Source of the DNA: Myxococcales bacterium
GTDB lineage: Bacteria; Myxococcota_A; Polyangia; Polyangiales; Polyangiaceae
NCBI GenBank assembly: GCA_016706225.1
Contig: JADJKB010000005.1
Span: 806,001-870,000, forward strand
Direction: 5' to 3'
DNA: 64,000 nucleotides
Shown here: positions 55,330 through 63,305 of the stretch, piece by piece
How positions within the stretch are numbered: the first letter of the stretch is position 1
Layout of the letters: each line of letters opens with the position of its first letter
Program-made: the position numbers and the translations under genes
Notes under the pieces: model-generated
Database searches by the model: none
What the model was told of the DNA's origin: nothing
What the model saw: the letters and a program-made list of their open reading frames with translations, nothing else

Positions 55330-55354
55330 GCCTCTCAGCGCCGAGCTGAGAGGC
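55330..55354. terminator. Perfect hairpin after tRNA-Leu
   Basis: A 10-bp perfect stem (GCCTCTCAGC / GCTGAGAGGC) with a five-base loop begins one base after the encoded CCA and ends 8 bp before the stop of the opposing lipoprotein gene. It probably terminates both. Confidence 0.65.
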
Positions 55355-55362
55355 CGTCGCCT

Positions 55363-56280
55363 CTACTCCAGCCACCCCGAGTTGAGCAGCACGAGCCACT
55401 CGGCTTTGTCCTGCGCTCCGGCGAGCGGGCTGTAGAGCAGCACCACCGCATCGAACAGGTAGCCTTTCTTGCCCAGCCCCGCCGGCAGCGCCGTGTTCAT
55501 GACCACTGCCATCACCTTCTCGAGCGCCGCTTGGCTGAGCGCCGCCGGTGGCGTGCCCGGCGAGCCGAGTGGTGTCAGATCGAAACCTCGCGCTGTGAGC
55601 GTCAGCCCCGATAGACCGCAGTTGGTCCCGAGCTCGCTCGGCGCGTCCCAGCTCGCCGGGTAAACGAGACCGCCGCTGGCGCCGAGATTGATGGTCGCGC
55701 CGAGGGCGGTCACACCAGCCCGGGCGCTGACGGCAGTCACCCATCCGTCGCCGCAACACGCGCAAGCCGCGGCGCTCGCCGGCTGGAAGAACACGAAATT
55801 GTCCTCGGGTTTCGCGCCCGTGATCGAGCTCGTGCCAAAACAGGAGTTGCCAACGCCGCTGTCGAGCGTCGCTTGTTTGAAGGCCGTCGCTTCGTCCACC
55901 TGCGCGTACTTGCCGCAGACGATCTTGTAACCGCTGATCGTGTTGTCGACATGACCCACGCGCACGACCGCGGTGCACGAGCCGACCCCCGGATCGACCT
56001 TGTTCGAGATCGCCTCCGCCAGCGCCTGGCAGTCCGATGGCGCGCCACCGGTTGCGCCAGTTCCTCCCGTCGCGCCGCTTCCGCTCGCGCCGCCACCTCC
56101 GACCGCAACGCTCCCACCAGTTCCGCCGCCGCCGCCGCCGCCGCCGCTGGAGCCACCGCCACCCGCTTGCCCACCGGTTCCGCCGCCGTCCGAGTCCAGC
56201 GAGCCGCCGCAGCCCACCCCACCCCCGAGCGCTAACATCAGGGCGCCGGTCGAACGCAGCATCAGGTGCAAGGTCGTCAT
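55363..56280 (-). CDS. Gly-rich lipoprotein of unknown function
   Basis: 305-residue lipoprotein. The signal peptide (LRSTGALMLALGGGVGC) ends at a lipobox Cys and is followed by ~55 residues of Gly/Thr/Ala repeats. The globular part (~85-305) has several Cys (SDCQALAEAI, GSCTAVVRVGHVD, KIVCGKY, ACACCGDGW), probably disulfide-bonded in the periplasm or on the surface, and ends GYLFDAVVLLYSPL. I do not recognise the fold. The ATG at 56280 is the first giving a proper signal peptide. It is convergent with tRNA-Leu. Confidence 0.7.
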   Translation of the reverse strand: MTTLHLMLRSTGALMLALGGGVGCGGSLDSDGGGTGGQAGGGGSSGGGGGGGGTGGSVAVGGGGASGSGATGGTGATGGAPSDCQALAEAISNKVDPGVGSCTAVVRVGHVDNTISGYKIVCGKYAQVDEATAFKQATLDSGVGNSCFGTSSITGAKPEDNFVFFQPASAAACACCGDGWVTAVSARAGVTALGATINLGASGGLVYPASWDAPSELGTNCGLSGLTLTARGFDLTPLGSPGTPPAALSQAALEKVMAVVMNTALPAGLGKKGYLFDAVVLLYSPLAGAQDKAEWLVLLNSGWLE

Positions 56281-56422
56281 CGTGACGCCGAGGTCAGCAA
56301 GGCTCGTGCCGGCGCTGAACCTGCAATTGAACCCGAATGGCACAGGCTGCGCCAGCGATCCCGGGCGATCGGATCACACAGGCTGTCACCCGGGGTGCTC
56401 TGGACTGCTGCGGCCCGCCTCG

Positions 56423-58048
56423 TCAGTCGTTCGATCGAGCCGTCACCGCCGCAATCGGTCGAGCGCCCGCCGTCCGCGCCGACAGGTTGCGCAGCGCGGG
56501 TTCGTGCGTGCGCCAGTCCGACAGCTTCGTTGCCGGGTGCGTCGGCACCGCGTAGCTCCGCTCGCGCAGCCGCCGCAGGTTCGTCGCGCCCTCGCTCTGC
56601 ACCGGCAAGTGCGCGAACGACGTGGTCAGATGGAAGATGCGGTAGTGGAAGAAGTTCTTCGTGACCATCAGGTCGGCTTTGCGCGGGTTCACGCCGAGCT
56701 CGCGCCAGAACTTCGGGTGGATGGGCAGCGGCGGACGGTCACCAACGGCGAGGTGATGCGCGCCCACGTCGAGCCGAACCCGACGCCCGAACTCTCCCAC
56801 GTGCCGCGCCGCAACGGTGGCAACCAGCTCGACCTCCGGCTGAGCGTAGCCCGGCGTGCCGCGCAAGGTGACCCGCTGCTCCGTGCCGAGCGGCGCCTCC
56901 CACAGCGTGTCCACCAGCGCCGGGTCGTGCACGGGGATCAAAGCTGAGAGCCCAGTCTCGCGGGCCACCAACGCTCGAACGAAGCGGGTGTTGCCTCCCG
57001 GTGCTCCCGCGCCGACGATGTCGTCCACGTCCACCAGCGTGACGGGCCCGAGCCGGCGGGAGCGCGAGCGGGCCACCTCGTCGAGCGCCTCGTCGATGCT
57101 GAACATGCGCGGTAGCTCCACGTCCTTCTCGGCCCAGACGCGCTCCGCGAGCTCGTCCGCCAAACGCTCCGCCAGTCCGACGTCGCCGTTCGTGCAGACG
57201 TGCACCGCCCAGCCGAGGTTCTCCGCCGACGTGAAGGGATGCACCATGAACAGGCTCGCGGAGACCACGCCTGGGCGTCGCTCCAGCTTCTTCATGAAGC
57301 GGAACACGGCGCGCATCGGCGCCAGAAAATCGATGGTGTTTCCGCCCCCGAGCACCAGGGGCAGCTTTCGCCAGGCGTGGGTCGGCGTGAGCTCGCCGCG
57401 CAGCGTGCGGATGAGCCGAGTGCCCGCTCGGAAGCCGGTGGGCGCCAGATCCCAGTGGGGGTTCGAGCGATACGCGATCATGATGTCTGCGGGCTCCAGC
57501 AAACCGCGGCTCAAGTTCGCGTGCAGATCGTAGCTGACCGCGATGGCCACGTCCGGGCCGACGTGCTCGCGCACGCGCCGCAGGATCACCTCTTCCGGTG
57601 CTTCGCTCAGCCCCTGCACCTCCATGCTGCCGTGCAGCGCGAGGTACACGCCATCGACCTCACCCGCCGCCGCGAGTCGCGTCAGCAAGCGGTCGAGCAG
57701 CCATGCAAAACACTCTCCCGTCAGTGGGCCGCCCGGTACGGCCAAGTACGAGGCCAAAGGAACGGTCTCGACGTTGCCGGCCACACGCGCCGCTTGCACG
57801 AAGCCGGTCAGCTCCGCGTGAGGCATGTACCCCACGAGCTCCGAGCCGCTGAGCGTGGTGACCGCGGCGAGCTCTTCGGCCTCGAGCGCGTGCAAGCGCA
57901 GAAAATCGTCCCGCGTGGTGAGGAGCGGAGAATCCGCGCAGGCTTCGTGAAAGATGCGCCCGTAGGCGATTCTCAGCGGGCGAGAGCTTCGACTCCCGCT
58001 TCGCAGCTTGCCCATCTGCCGCGCGAAGTGCGCCACCCGGCCGATCAC
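56423..58048 (-). CDS. M81-family (MlrC-like) protein
   Basis: Protein of about 541 residues related to MlrC/microcystinase-C, the M81 metallopeptidase family. Expected zinc-site motifs are present: RIFHEACADSP near the N-terminus, LALHGSM, SYDLHANLS, and IAYRSNPHWD, which parallels the family's YRTYPHxD. Family members hydrolyse small peptides or amides; substrate here is unknown. The GTG at 58048 overlaps the stop of the upstream PLP-enzyme gene by 4 bp, pointing to a shared operon; an ATG at 58015 is an alternative. Third gene of the TetR-regulated unit. Confidence 0.8.
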   Translation of the reverse strand: MIGRVAHFARQMGKLRSGSRSSRPLRIAYGRIFHEACADSPLLTTRDDFLRLHALEAEELAAVTTLSGSELVGYMPHAELTGFVQAARVAGNVETVPLASYLAVPGGPLTGECFAWLLDRLLTRLAAAGEVDGVYLALHGSMEVQGLSEAPEEVILRRVREHVGPDVAIAVSYDLHANLSRGLLEPADIMIAYRSNPHWDLAPTGFRAGTRLIRTLRGELTPTHAWRKLPLVLGGGNTIDFLAPMRAVFRFMKKLERRPGVVSASLFMVHPFTSAENLGWAVHVCTNGDVGLAERLADELAERVWAEKDVELPRMFSIDEALDEVARSRSRRLGPVTLVDVDDIVGAGAPGGNTRFVRALVARETGLSALIPVHDPALVDTLWEAPLGTEQRVTLRGTPGYAQPEVELVATVAARHVGEFGRRVRLDVGAHHLAVGDRPPLPIHPKFWRELGVNPRKADLMVTKNFFHYRIFHLTTSFAHLPVQSEGATNLRRLRERSYAVPTHPATKLSDWRTHEPALRNLSARTAGARPIAAVTARSND

Positions 58049-59472
58049 GAGAACAGCTCCGCGAAGAACAACACCAGGAGCTTCTCTCGGGCGTCGGGGG
58101 CCATTCGGTTCATGATGCGGTGCAGTGGGGCGGACTCGCTGGGAAGGGTGCCGCCGCCCAGCCCCATCTCCTCGACGATGGCGCGGGTATCGACACCGTC
58201 TGCGCCGTTCGCCAGGCCGCTCAGAAACTGCACCACGCCCTCGGGTGGCTCCGCGGTGGGGGGCAGATCCTTGCAACATTCGCCGATGTCTCGGCCGAGA
58301 TCCGCAGCGCGACGGGCATTCTCGGGATCCAGCGTCAGGTGGATGTGCGCGGGTGAGGGGCCGAACTCATAGGTCGGCTGTACGTGCCAGCCCTTCGCGG
58401 TCAGACGATCCGCCAGCGTGAAGAGATCCCCCTCGGTGGTCCTGAAAGCGAACAGGTTCATATCCGGGCGCCCGACCATCTCGATGCCCGGCGTCGCGTC
58501 TACCAGCGCCACGAGTTTCTTGGTCGCGTCCCACATGCGCGTGACGCGCTCGCGGTACCCCTGCCGGCCCAGGTGCTCAATCAGCGCGTGGGCCGCGCCC
58601 AGGGCGGCCACACTCTTGCTACCGAGGGTGGTCGAGTTGATGATCGAGTAGCCGGTCCAGGTCGCGCACGTGTAGTACTGCGCGTCGCGCAGCTCGCGGC
58701 GTCGTTGCAACAAGATGCTGATGCCCTTCGGCGCGAAGCCGTACTTGTGGAGATCCATCGAGATGCTGGTCACACCCTCGACGGAGAAGTCGAAGTCCGG
58801 ACCGGCGACGCCCGTCTCGCGCAGGAACGGCAGCACACACCCGCCCACGCAGGCGTCCACGTGCATCAGGACGCCGTGTTTCGAAGCGAGGGCTGCCAGA
58901 GCGCGGATGTCGTCGATGACACCGTGGGCGTAGCTCGGCGCCGAGCCGACGACCAAGATCACGTCGGCGGTCATCTTCCGCGCGGCGTCCTCCACGTCGG
59001 CCCGGAAGGTCACCGGATCCACGTCGACGCTGACGACCTCGACTCCCAGGTAGTGCGCCGCCTTGTGGAAACAGGCGTGAGCCGTGACCGGCAGCAGCAT
59101 CTTCGGCCGCGTCACCTCGGGTCGGTTCTTTCGGGCAAAATCCCGGGCAGTCTTCACGGCGAGCATCACACTCTCGGTGCCGCCGGCGGTGGCGGTGCCC
59201 GCGGCGCCCTCGGGAGCGTGCATCAGCTCCAGGCAGGCCTTGACCACTGCGTTCTCCAGCGTGCGGGCCGACGGGTACACCGTGGGATCGAGCCCGTTGA
59301 TGGGCATACACGCGGCGTAGGCGTCGCGAGCGAGCTCCCGAGCCTCTTCGCCCGGGTCATACACAAACGCGAACGCGCGGCCGTCGCTCTTTAGATCCTG
59401 TGCGCGAGCCTGGGTGATGGCGGCCAGCACTTCATCGCGACCCTTGCCTGCTTCTGGAAATGAGGTGGTCAT
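58045..59472 (-). CDS. Sphingosine-1-phosphate-lyase-like PLP-dependent enzyme
   Basis: Group II decarboxylase-fold enzyme of 475 residues. The PLP lysine lies in DLHKYGFAPKG, very close to the ADTHKYGYAPKG of sphingosine-1-phosphate lyases. Other features are GTATAGGTESVMLAVKTARDF, HACFHKAAHYLGVEV and HVDACVGGCVLPF. Such enzymes cleave a C-C bond of amino-alcohol phosphates or decarboxylate amino acids. Bacterial members can degrade host- or self-derived sphingoid bases. The ATG overlaps the tetR stop by 4 bp and the stop overlaps the M81 gene. The exact substrate is not known. Confidence 0.85.
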   Translation of the reverse strand: MTTSFPEAGKGRDEVLAAITQARAQDLKSDGRAFAFVYDPGEEARELARDAYAACMPINGLDPTVYPSARTLENAVVKACLELMHAPEGAAGTATAGGTESVMLAVKTARDFARKNRPEVTRPKMLLPVTAHACFHKAAHYLGVEVVSVDVDPVTFRADVEDAARKMTADVILVVGSAPSYAHGVIDDIRALAALASKHGVLMHVDACVGGCVLPFLRETGVAGPDFDFSVEGVTSISMDLHKYGFAPKGISILLQRRRELRDAQYYTCATWTGYSIINSTTLGSKSVAALGAAHALIEHLGRQGYRERVTRMWDATKKLVALVDATPGIEMVGRPDMNLFAFRTTEGDLFTLADRLTAKGWHVQPTYEFGPSPAHIHLTLDPENARRAADLGRDIGECCKDLPPTAEPPEGVVQFLSGLANGADGVDTRAIVEEMGLGGGTLPSESAPLHRIMNRMAPDAREKLLVLFFAELFS

Positions 59473-60071
59473 GATTTCTTCTTTCGCGTTCGCTTGAGGG
59501 GGCTCAGCAAGTGAGTCCAAATGAATTCGTGTACTGGAGTGAGATCCAGGTCGGTCATCACGCGTTGCGCCACCAGGCCGTCCGTCAGCGCGCGAATCAC
59601 GCTGATGAGTGCCTGCGCATCGCAGGCCTCGACGGTGCCGTCCGCCATGCCTTGCTCGAGCAGCTCGACGGCGGCTTGGCGTTGCGCCTCGAACACCCGA
59701 TTGCCGACGTCGATGATCTCGGTCACACGCTCGCCGCTGGCGGCGATGGCTTGACTCAGGAACGCGATCCGCCCCTCGCGACCGTGATGAAACGCGTGCA
59801 CTGCAGAGAGCTGAGCAAACAGTCGGTCGATGGGGTGTTCGTGCTGGTTGACTCGCTCCATCACGAACAGCGCCTGCTCGGTGAGCAGCTCTTCGAGGGC
59901 GGCCTCGACGATGTGGGCACGGCTCGGGAAGTGGTAGTGCAGCGTTGGGCGCTTCACCCCGAGCTCGTCCGCCAGGCGGGACATGGGCGTGCCGAGGCCG
60001 AGCCGGGCGAGCACCGCCACGGCGTCTCGAGCCATTTCTTGGCGCTTTTCGGGTTCTGCGGGGCGCGCCAT
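59469..60071 (-). CDS. TetR-family transcriptional regulator
   Basis: 200-residue TetR-type repressor. The N-terminal HTH is GTPMSRLADELGVKRPTLHYHFPSRAHIVEAAL; the remaining helices form a ligand-binding domain of unknown specificity. The ATG at 60071 touches the first of two tandem palindromes that overlap its own promoter. It probably represses itself and the two downstream genes it is translationally coupled to. A TTG further upstream would lie inside the operator. Confidence 0.9.
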   Translation of the reverse strand: MARPAEPEKRQEMARDAVAVLARLGLGTPMSRLADELGVKRPTLHYHFPSRAHIVEAALEELLTEQALFVMERVNQHEHPIDRLFAQLSAVHAFHHGREGRIAFLSQAIAASGERVTEIIDVGNRVFEAQRQAAVELLEQGMADGTVEACDAQALISVIRALTDGLVAQRVMTDLDLTPVHEFIWTHLLSPLKRTRKKKS

Positions 60072-60119
60072 TAGCTGACGGAGTGTCAATTAACGGTTAG
60101 CTGACGGAGTGTCAACTAA
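60071..60119 (-). promoter_or_regulatory. Tandem palindromic operators and promoter of the tetR operon
   Basis: Two 23-bp near-palindromes, 60071-60093 and 60097-60119, share the plan TTAGYTGAC-N5-GTCARYTAA with centres 26 bp apart. On the minus strand each begins with TTGACA. The upstream TTGACA, 17 bases and then TAATTG form a plausible sigma-70 promoter that would give a leader of only about 10 bases. Repressor binding here would block RNA polymerase directly. Likely the site for the adjacent TetR protein. Confidence 0.7.
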
Positions 60120-60194
60120 AAACTCGCGGCCCGGGTCCCGCACCTCGGCGTCGAGGGAGAAGTCGAGATGACGGGTGGGGGTGCGCGCCTCCCG

Positions 60195-61964
60195 TCAACG
60201 CGGGCAGCTCAGGTGTTTCTCGGGGTGCTCGCGGTAGTCTTGGGAATCGACCTCGGGGCAGGCGTCGCGAATGGCCGCCTTCAGCGCCGTGACCTGGCCG
60301 TGGTCGAGCGCCATCGACTCGTAGACCAGCGGAACCGGACCGGTGCCGTTCTTCACCTCGTCGAGCAAGTTCTCGTAGCTGCCGCTGGCCACCCCGGTAT
60401 CCCAGATATTCTCGAAGTTGGCGGCGAAGGCTGAGACGAGTCCGGTGAAGGCGCCGCCGCGATAGACGACCATGTTCTCCATCGTCGCGTGCTCGGCATT
60501 GTCGGAGAGGTTGTAACTCCCGGAGGCCAGCACGGTGCCATCGACGATCATGTACTTGTGGTGCATCTGCGGCGCGTAGCTGTGATGCCAGCGATAGGCG
60601 TACTGCTTGAAGCGCAGCGGTACTCCCGCCTGCGACACCGGGTACGACCAGTGGAAGTCCTTGTCGTAACAGGATTGCCGCTTGGTCTCGTTCTCGCCAG
60701 CGGCGGTGAGGCAGGTCCCCAAGCCGAGCTTTTCAATCCCGCTGGTCGAGGCCGAAACGTACTCTTGTCCGTCGACGTAGACCCGGACATCGAGGTTTGG
60801 GTCCTCGGCGACCTTGGCCAGGAGCGCCTCCGTCACCGGGCGCGAGCGCAGGTGTCCAGAGGCGATCCAGATGGACTGCTTGGCCTCGCCGATCAGACCT
60901 ACCAGCACGTCAGCCACGGTGTTTTTCTCGGGCAGCACGCTGAATCCGGGGCCGAGCGCCGAGCTGAAAAGCTTGAAATTGTCGCTGGTGAACGCCGCCG
61001 CGGTGGCCGCCGCGTCGACCTGCATCCAACCCGAGATGGGCAGGCTCTGTTCAGGCTCGCGCGCGGTTCCGCTCACGAAGTCTCGCGAGTTCTCCCAGAG
61101 CAGGTTGAACTCGCGCTGGAAACCCAAGTTGAGCTCCGGCGCGCCGCGGAGCACGACCGTGTTCTCGTCGTAGCGAGTCGCCGCCGAGCTCGACCAGTTT
61201 CCGCTGCCCGTCATCAGCGTCGCGTCGAGCGCGGAAAACGCGCTCGTGCGTGGGCCGTCCACGATCATGAACTTGTGGTGCATGATCTTGTTGATGAAGC
61301 GGACATCGATGTCCTTGCCTTCGATCTGAGCAGACTTGCTCCCAGCTGGCGATTTGGCCTCGCCGCGCGCAGGCTCGAAGAGGAAGCGCACCAGGACGCC
61401 GCGGCCGCGGGCGCGCCCGAGCGCGTCCAGGATGGCCGCGTCGCTGAAGCTGTACATCGCGATGTCGATCGACGTCTTCGCGGCGTCGATGAGCTGCACT
61501 GCCCGGGCCAGGTGGCTCGTCTCGCGCGTGGGCTGCGGTGAGAAGATGACTTCAGCGACGGGATAGTCGCCACTCGGGCAATGGGCCTGGCCCTTGGACG
61601 CGAGCTTCGTGAGGGCGACTGGGCCGACGTACGGCACGGCGTCCAGCTCCGCGAGCGAAGCGAACACGACATCGTCTTCGGTCGAAGGCGCGCCATCCGC
61701 GCCGTTGCGCACCTGCACGATGTGCTTGGCCGCGAGCGAGTGCACTCCGGACGCGCGCAACGTTGTCAGATCGGCGCCTGGGTCATTGGCGAAGAGCAGC
61801 GCCGCGTCGACCTGACACTGGCTGAGCGTCGAGTCGGCCTTGCCCGGAGCGGCGATGCCCGCGTTCTCGGCGTCCGGCGGGGGCCCCTCCGCATCCGGCA
61901 CGCTCTCGACGGAACAGGCAGCAGTGAGGACCGATGCCGCTAAGGCCGCGTAAAGCTTTCGCAT
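60195..61964 (-). CDS. Exported phospholipase D-like lipoprotein with HhH segment
   Basis: 589-residue lipoprotein; the signal peptide MRKLYAALAASVLTAAC ends at a lipobox Cys. Residues ~50-125 resemble a helix-hairpin-helix (ASGVHSLAAKHIVQVRNG, LDAVPYVGPVALTKLASKG). Two phospholipase D HKD motifs follow: HHKFMIVDG with GSGNWSSSA, and HHKYMIVDGTVLASGSYNLSDN. The catalytic His, Lys and Asp are intact in both, so it should form a single two-motif active site. Substrates may be phospholipid or nucleic acid; the HhH hints at DNA but is not proof. AGGAG precedes the ATG. Convergent with nothing; the operon upstream ends before 60120. Confidence 0.85.
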   Translation of the reverse strand: MRKLYAALAASVLTAACSVESVPDAEGPPPDAENAGIAAPGKADSTLSQCQVDAALLFANDPGADLTTLRASGVHSLAAKHIVQVRNGADGAPSTEDDVVFASLAELDAVPYVGPVALTKLASKGQAHCPSGDYPVAEVIFSPQPTRETSHLARAVQLIDAAKTSIDIAMYSFSDAAILDALGRARGRGVLVRFLFEPARGEAKSPAGSKSAQIEGKDIDVRFINKIMHHKFMIVDGPRTSAFSALDATLMTGSGNWSSSAATRYDENTVVLRGAPELNLGFQREFNLLWENSRDFVSGTAREPEQSLPISGWMQVDAAATAAAFTSDNFKLFSSALGPGFSVLPEKNTVADVLVGLIGEAKQSIWIASGHLRSRPVTEALLAKVAEDPNLDVRVYVDGQEYVSASTSGIEKLGLGTCLTAAGENETKRQSCYDKDFHWSYPVSQAGVPLRFKQYAYRWHHSYAPQMHHKYMIVDGTVLASGSYNLSDNAEHATMENMVVYRGGAFTGLVSAFAANFENIWDTGVASGSYENLLDEVKNGTGPVPLVYESMALDHGQVTALKAAIRDACPEVDSQDYREHPEKHLSCPR

Positions 61965-61993
61965 TGAGGCTCCTTGGCTGGTGACAGGCGCAC

Positions 61994-62020
61994 ATTATCC
62001 CACACTGTGGGTGGTTTCAA
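61994..62020 (-). promoter_or_regulatory. Putative promoter with operator-like palindrome before the PLD gene
   Basis: On the minus strand TTGAAA (62020-62015) and GATAAT (61999-61994) resemble -35 and -10 boxes with a short 15-base spacer. Almost the whole spacer is the perfect palindrome CCCACA-C-TGTGGG (61999-62011), a likely regulator site. The gap 62021-62129 shows no gene. Confidence 0.45.
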
Positions 62021-62129
62021 GACATTAAGTTGGCCCGCGGCGCAGAGCTGTGCGCTCGAAGCGATACGGTCAGCGCATGCCCCGAACAGCGCGCGTCGGT
62101 TTGGCCGCGACGGAGCTCTTGGTATTGCC

Positions 62130-62270
62130 CTAGTCAGCTCGGCCGCGGCTCTGGTTGCGGTGAGTCGCGGAGTAGACCCACGCCATGCCGCCGATCCCGA
62201 GCAGGGCGTCCACACGCCACTTGCCCGACAGCACGACCCCGATGCGCTTCTTCGCCTCCGTCTCCTCCAC
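62130..62270 (-). pseudogene. Ser/Thr kinase N-lobe remnant
   Basis: A 46-codon minus-strand frame from a GTG at 62270 reads EAKKRIGVVLSGKWRVDALL followed by the kinase glycine loop GIGGMAWVYSATHRN, then stops at 62130. The lysine-bearing strand and everything after it are missing. The intact kinase gene 96 bp upstream is not its continuation. It is the broken start of another Hanks-type kinase. Confidence 0.6.
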
Positions 62271-62365
62271 GGCGCAGATTATATGCGCGGGTTGATCGAT
62301 GCGTCGTCGTGCCTGGAACCGGTGCCGCCAAGTCGCCCGGTTCGGGGCCACATTGCCCGGCGTTT

Positions 62366-63277
62366 TCAGCCTAAATCCCGGGTGAATTCTCGAACGAAGG
62401 CGGCCAGATCCGCGGGGCCCGTCGCGACCTCGGCGAGCGCATCGCCGAGGGCCGCCGCGGTCTGCGTGCGCTCACCCCGGTCGCGCGCGAGCGCTCCGGC
62501 GAGCACCCGATCGAACGCCGGTGGCAGGTCGGGATGGAGCTGACTCGGCGGCGGGATTTCCGCATCCATCACCGCCAGCAGGGTCTCGGGTTCGGTCGCG
62601 CGCTTGAACAGTCGCCGCCCCGTCGCGAGCTCGAACAACAGCACGCCCACCGCGAACACGTCGGCGCGACGATCGACCGCCCTTCCGGAGACCTTCTCGG
62701 GCGACGCATAGGCCGCCCGCCCGCGCAGGGCTCCTTCGCCGCCCGGGCCGCCCGCCGTGGTCAGCCCGAAGTCGAAGACCTTCACCCCACCGGCGTCGGT
62801 GACGAGAATGTTCTCGGGGCTCACGTCGTGGTGCACGAGGCCGAGCGGCGTGCCGTCCCGCACAAGCTCGTGCAAAGCGTGGAGCCCGCGGCAGATCTGC
62901 TCTCCGAGGGCCAGCACGACATCGAGCGCGGGCGGCGAACGCGACGGCGCGAGCCCTTCACGGATTTCGTGCAAGGTCGCTCCGCTCAGGTACTCCATCA
63001 CCAAGAACGGTCGGCTCGAGGCCTCCCCCGAGTCGTGTGCCGAGAGCAGATTCTCGTGGCTGAGCGCTCGGGCGACGCGGGCCTCTTCGGCGAACATCGC
63101 CCGGAGGGCGGCGTCCTCACACAGGTGCGGGAGCAGGATCTTCACAGCCACCGGCGCGTCCGCCGCGTCGGCGTCCCTGCGCTCGGCGAGGTGAACCTCG
63201 GCCATGCTGCCGTACGCCAGGCGTTGTTTCAGCCGGTAGCAGTCGAAGTTCGTGCCCGGTCGGAGCGGCGGCAACAT
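62366..63277 (-). CDS. Soluble Ser/Thr protein kinase with atypical catalytic loop
   Basis: 303-residue kinase consisting almost only of the catalytic domain: glycine loop AYGSMAEVHLAERR, VAVKILLPH, DFGLTTAGG and ASPEK. The catalytic loop is HHDVSPEN instead of HRDxKPxN: the Asp is kept, Arg becomes His and Lys becomes Ser. Kinases with an (H/R)DVSPxN loop occur in myxobacteria and may still be active. No TM helix or output domain, unlike the other kinases here. The ATG at 63277 has GGGAG five bases upstream. It lies 28 bp downstream of pfkA in the same direction. Confidence 0.85.
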   Translation of the reverse strand: MLPPLRPGTNFDCYRLKQRLAYGSMAEVHLAERRDADAADAPVAVKILLPHLCEDAALRAMFAEEARVARALSHENLLSAHDSGEASSRPFLVMEYLSGATLHEIREGLAPSRSPPALDVVLALGEQICRGLHALHELVRDGTPLGLVHHDVSPENILVTDAGGVKVFDFGLTTAGGPGGEGALRGRAAYASPEKVSGRAVDRRADVFAVGVLLFELATGRRLFKRATEPETLLAVMDAEIPPPSQLHPDLPPAFDRVLAGALARDRGERTQTAAALGDALAEVATGPADLAAFVREFTRDLG

Positions 63278-63305
63278 CTTCGCTCCCAGTCTGGAGCATG
63301 CGGGC

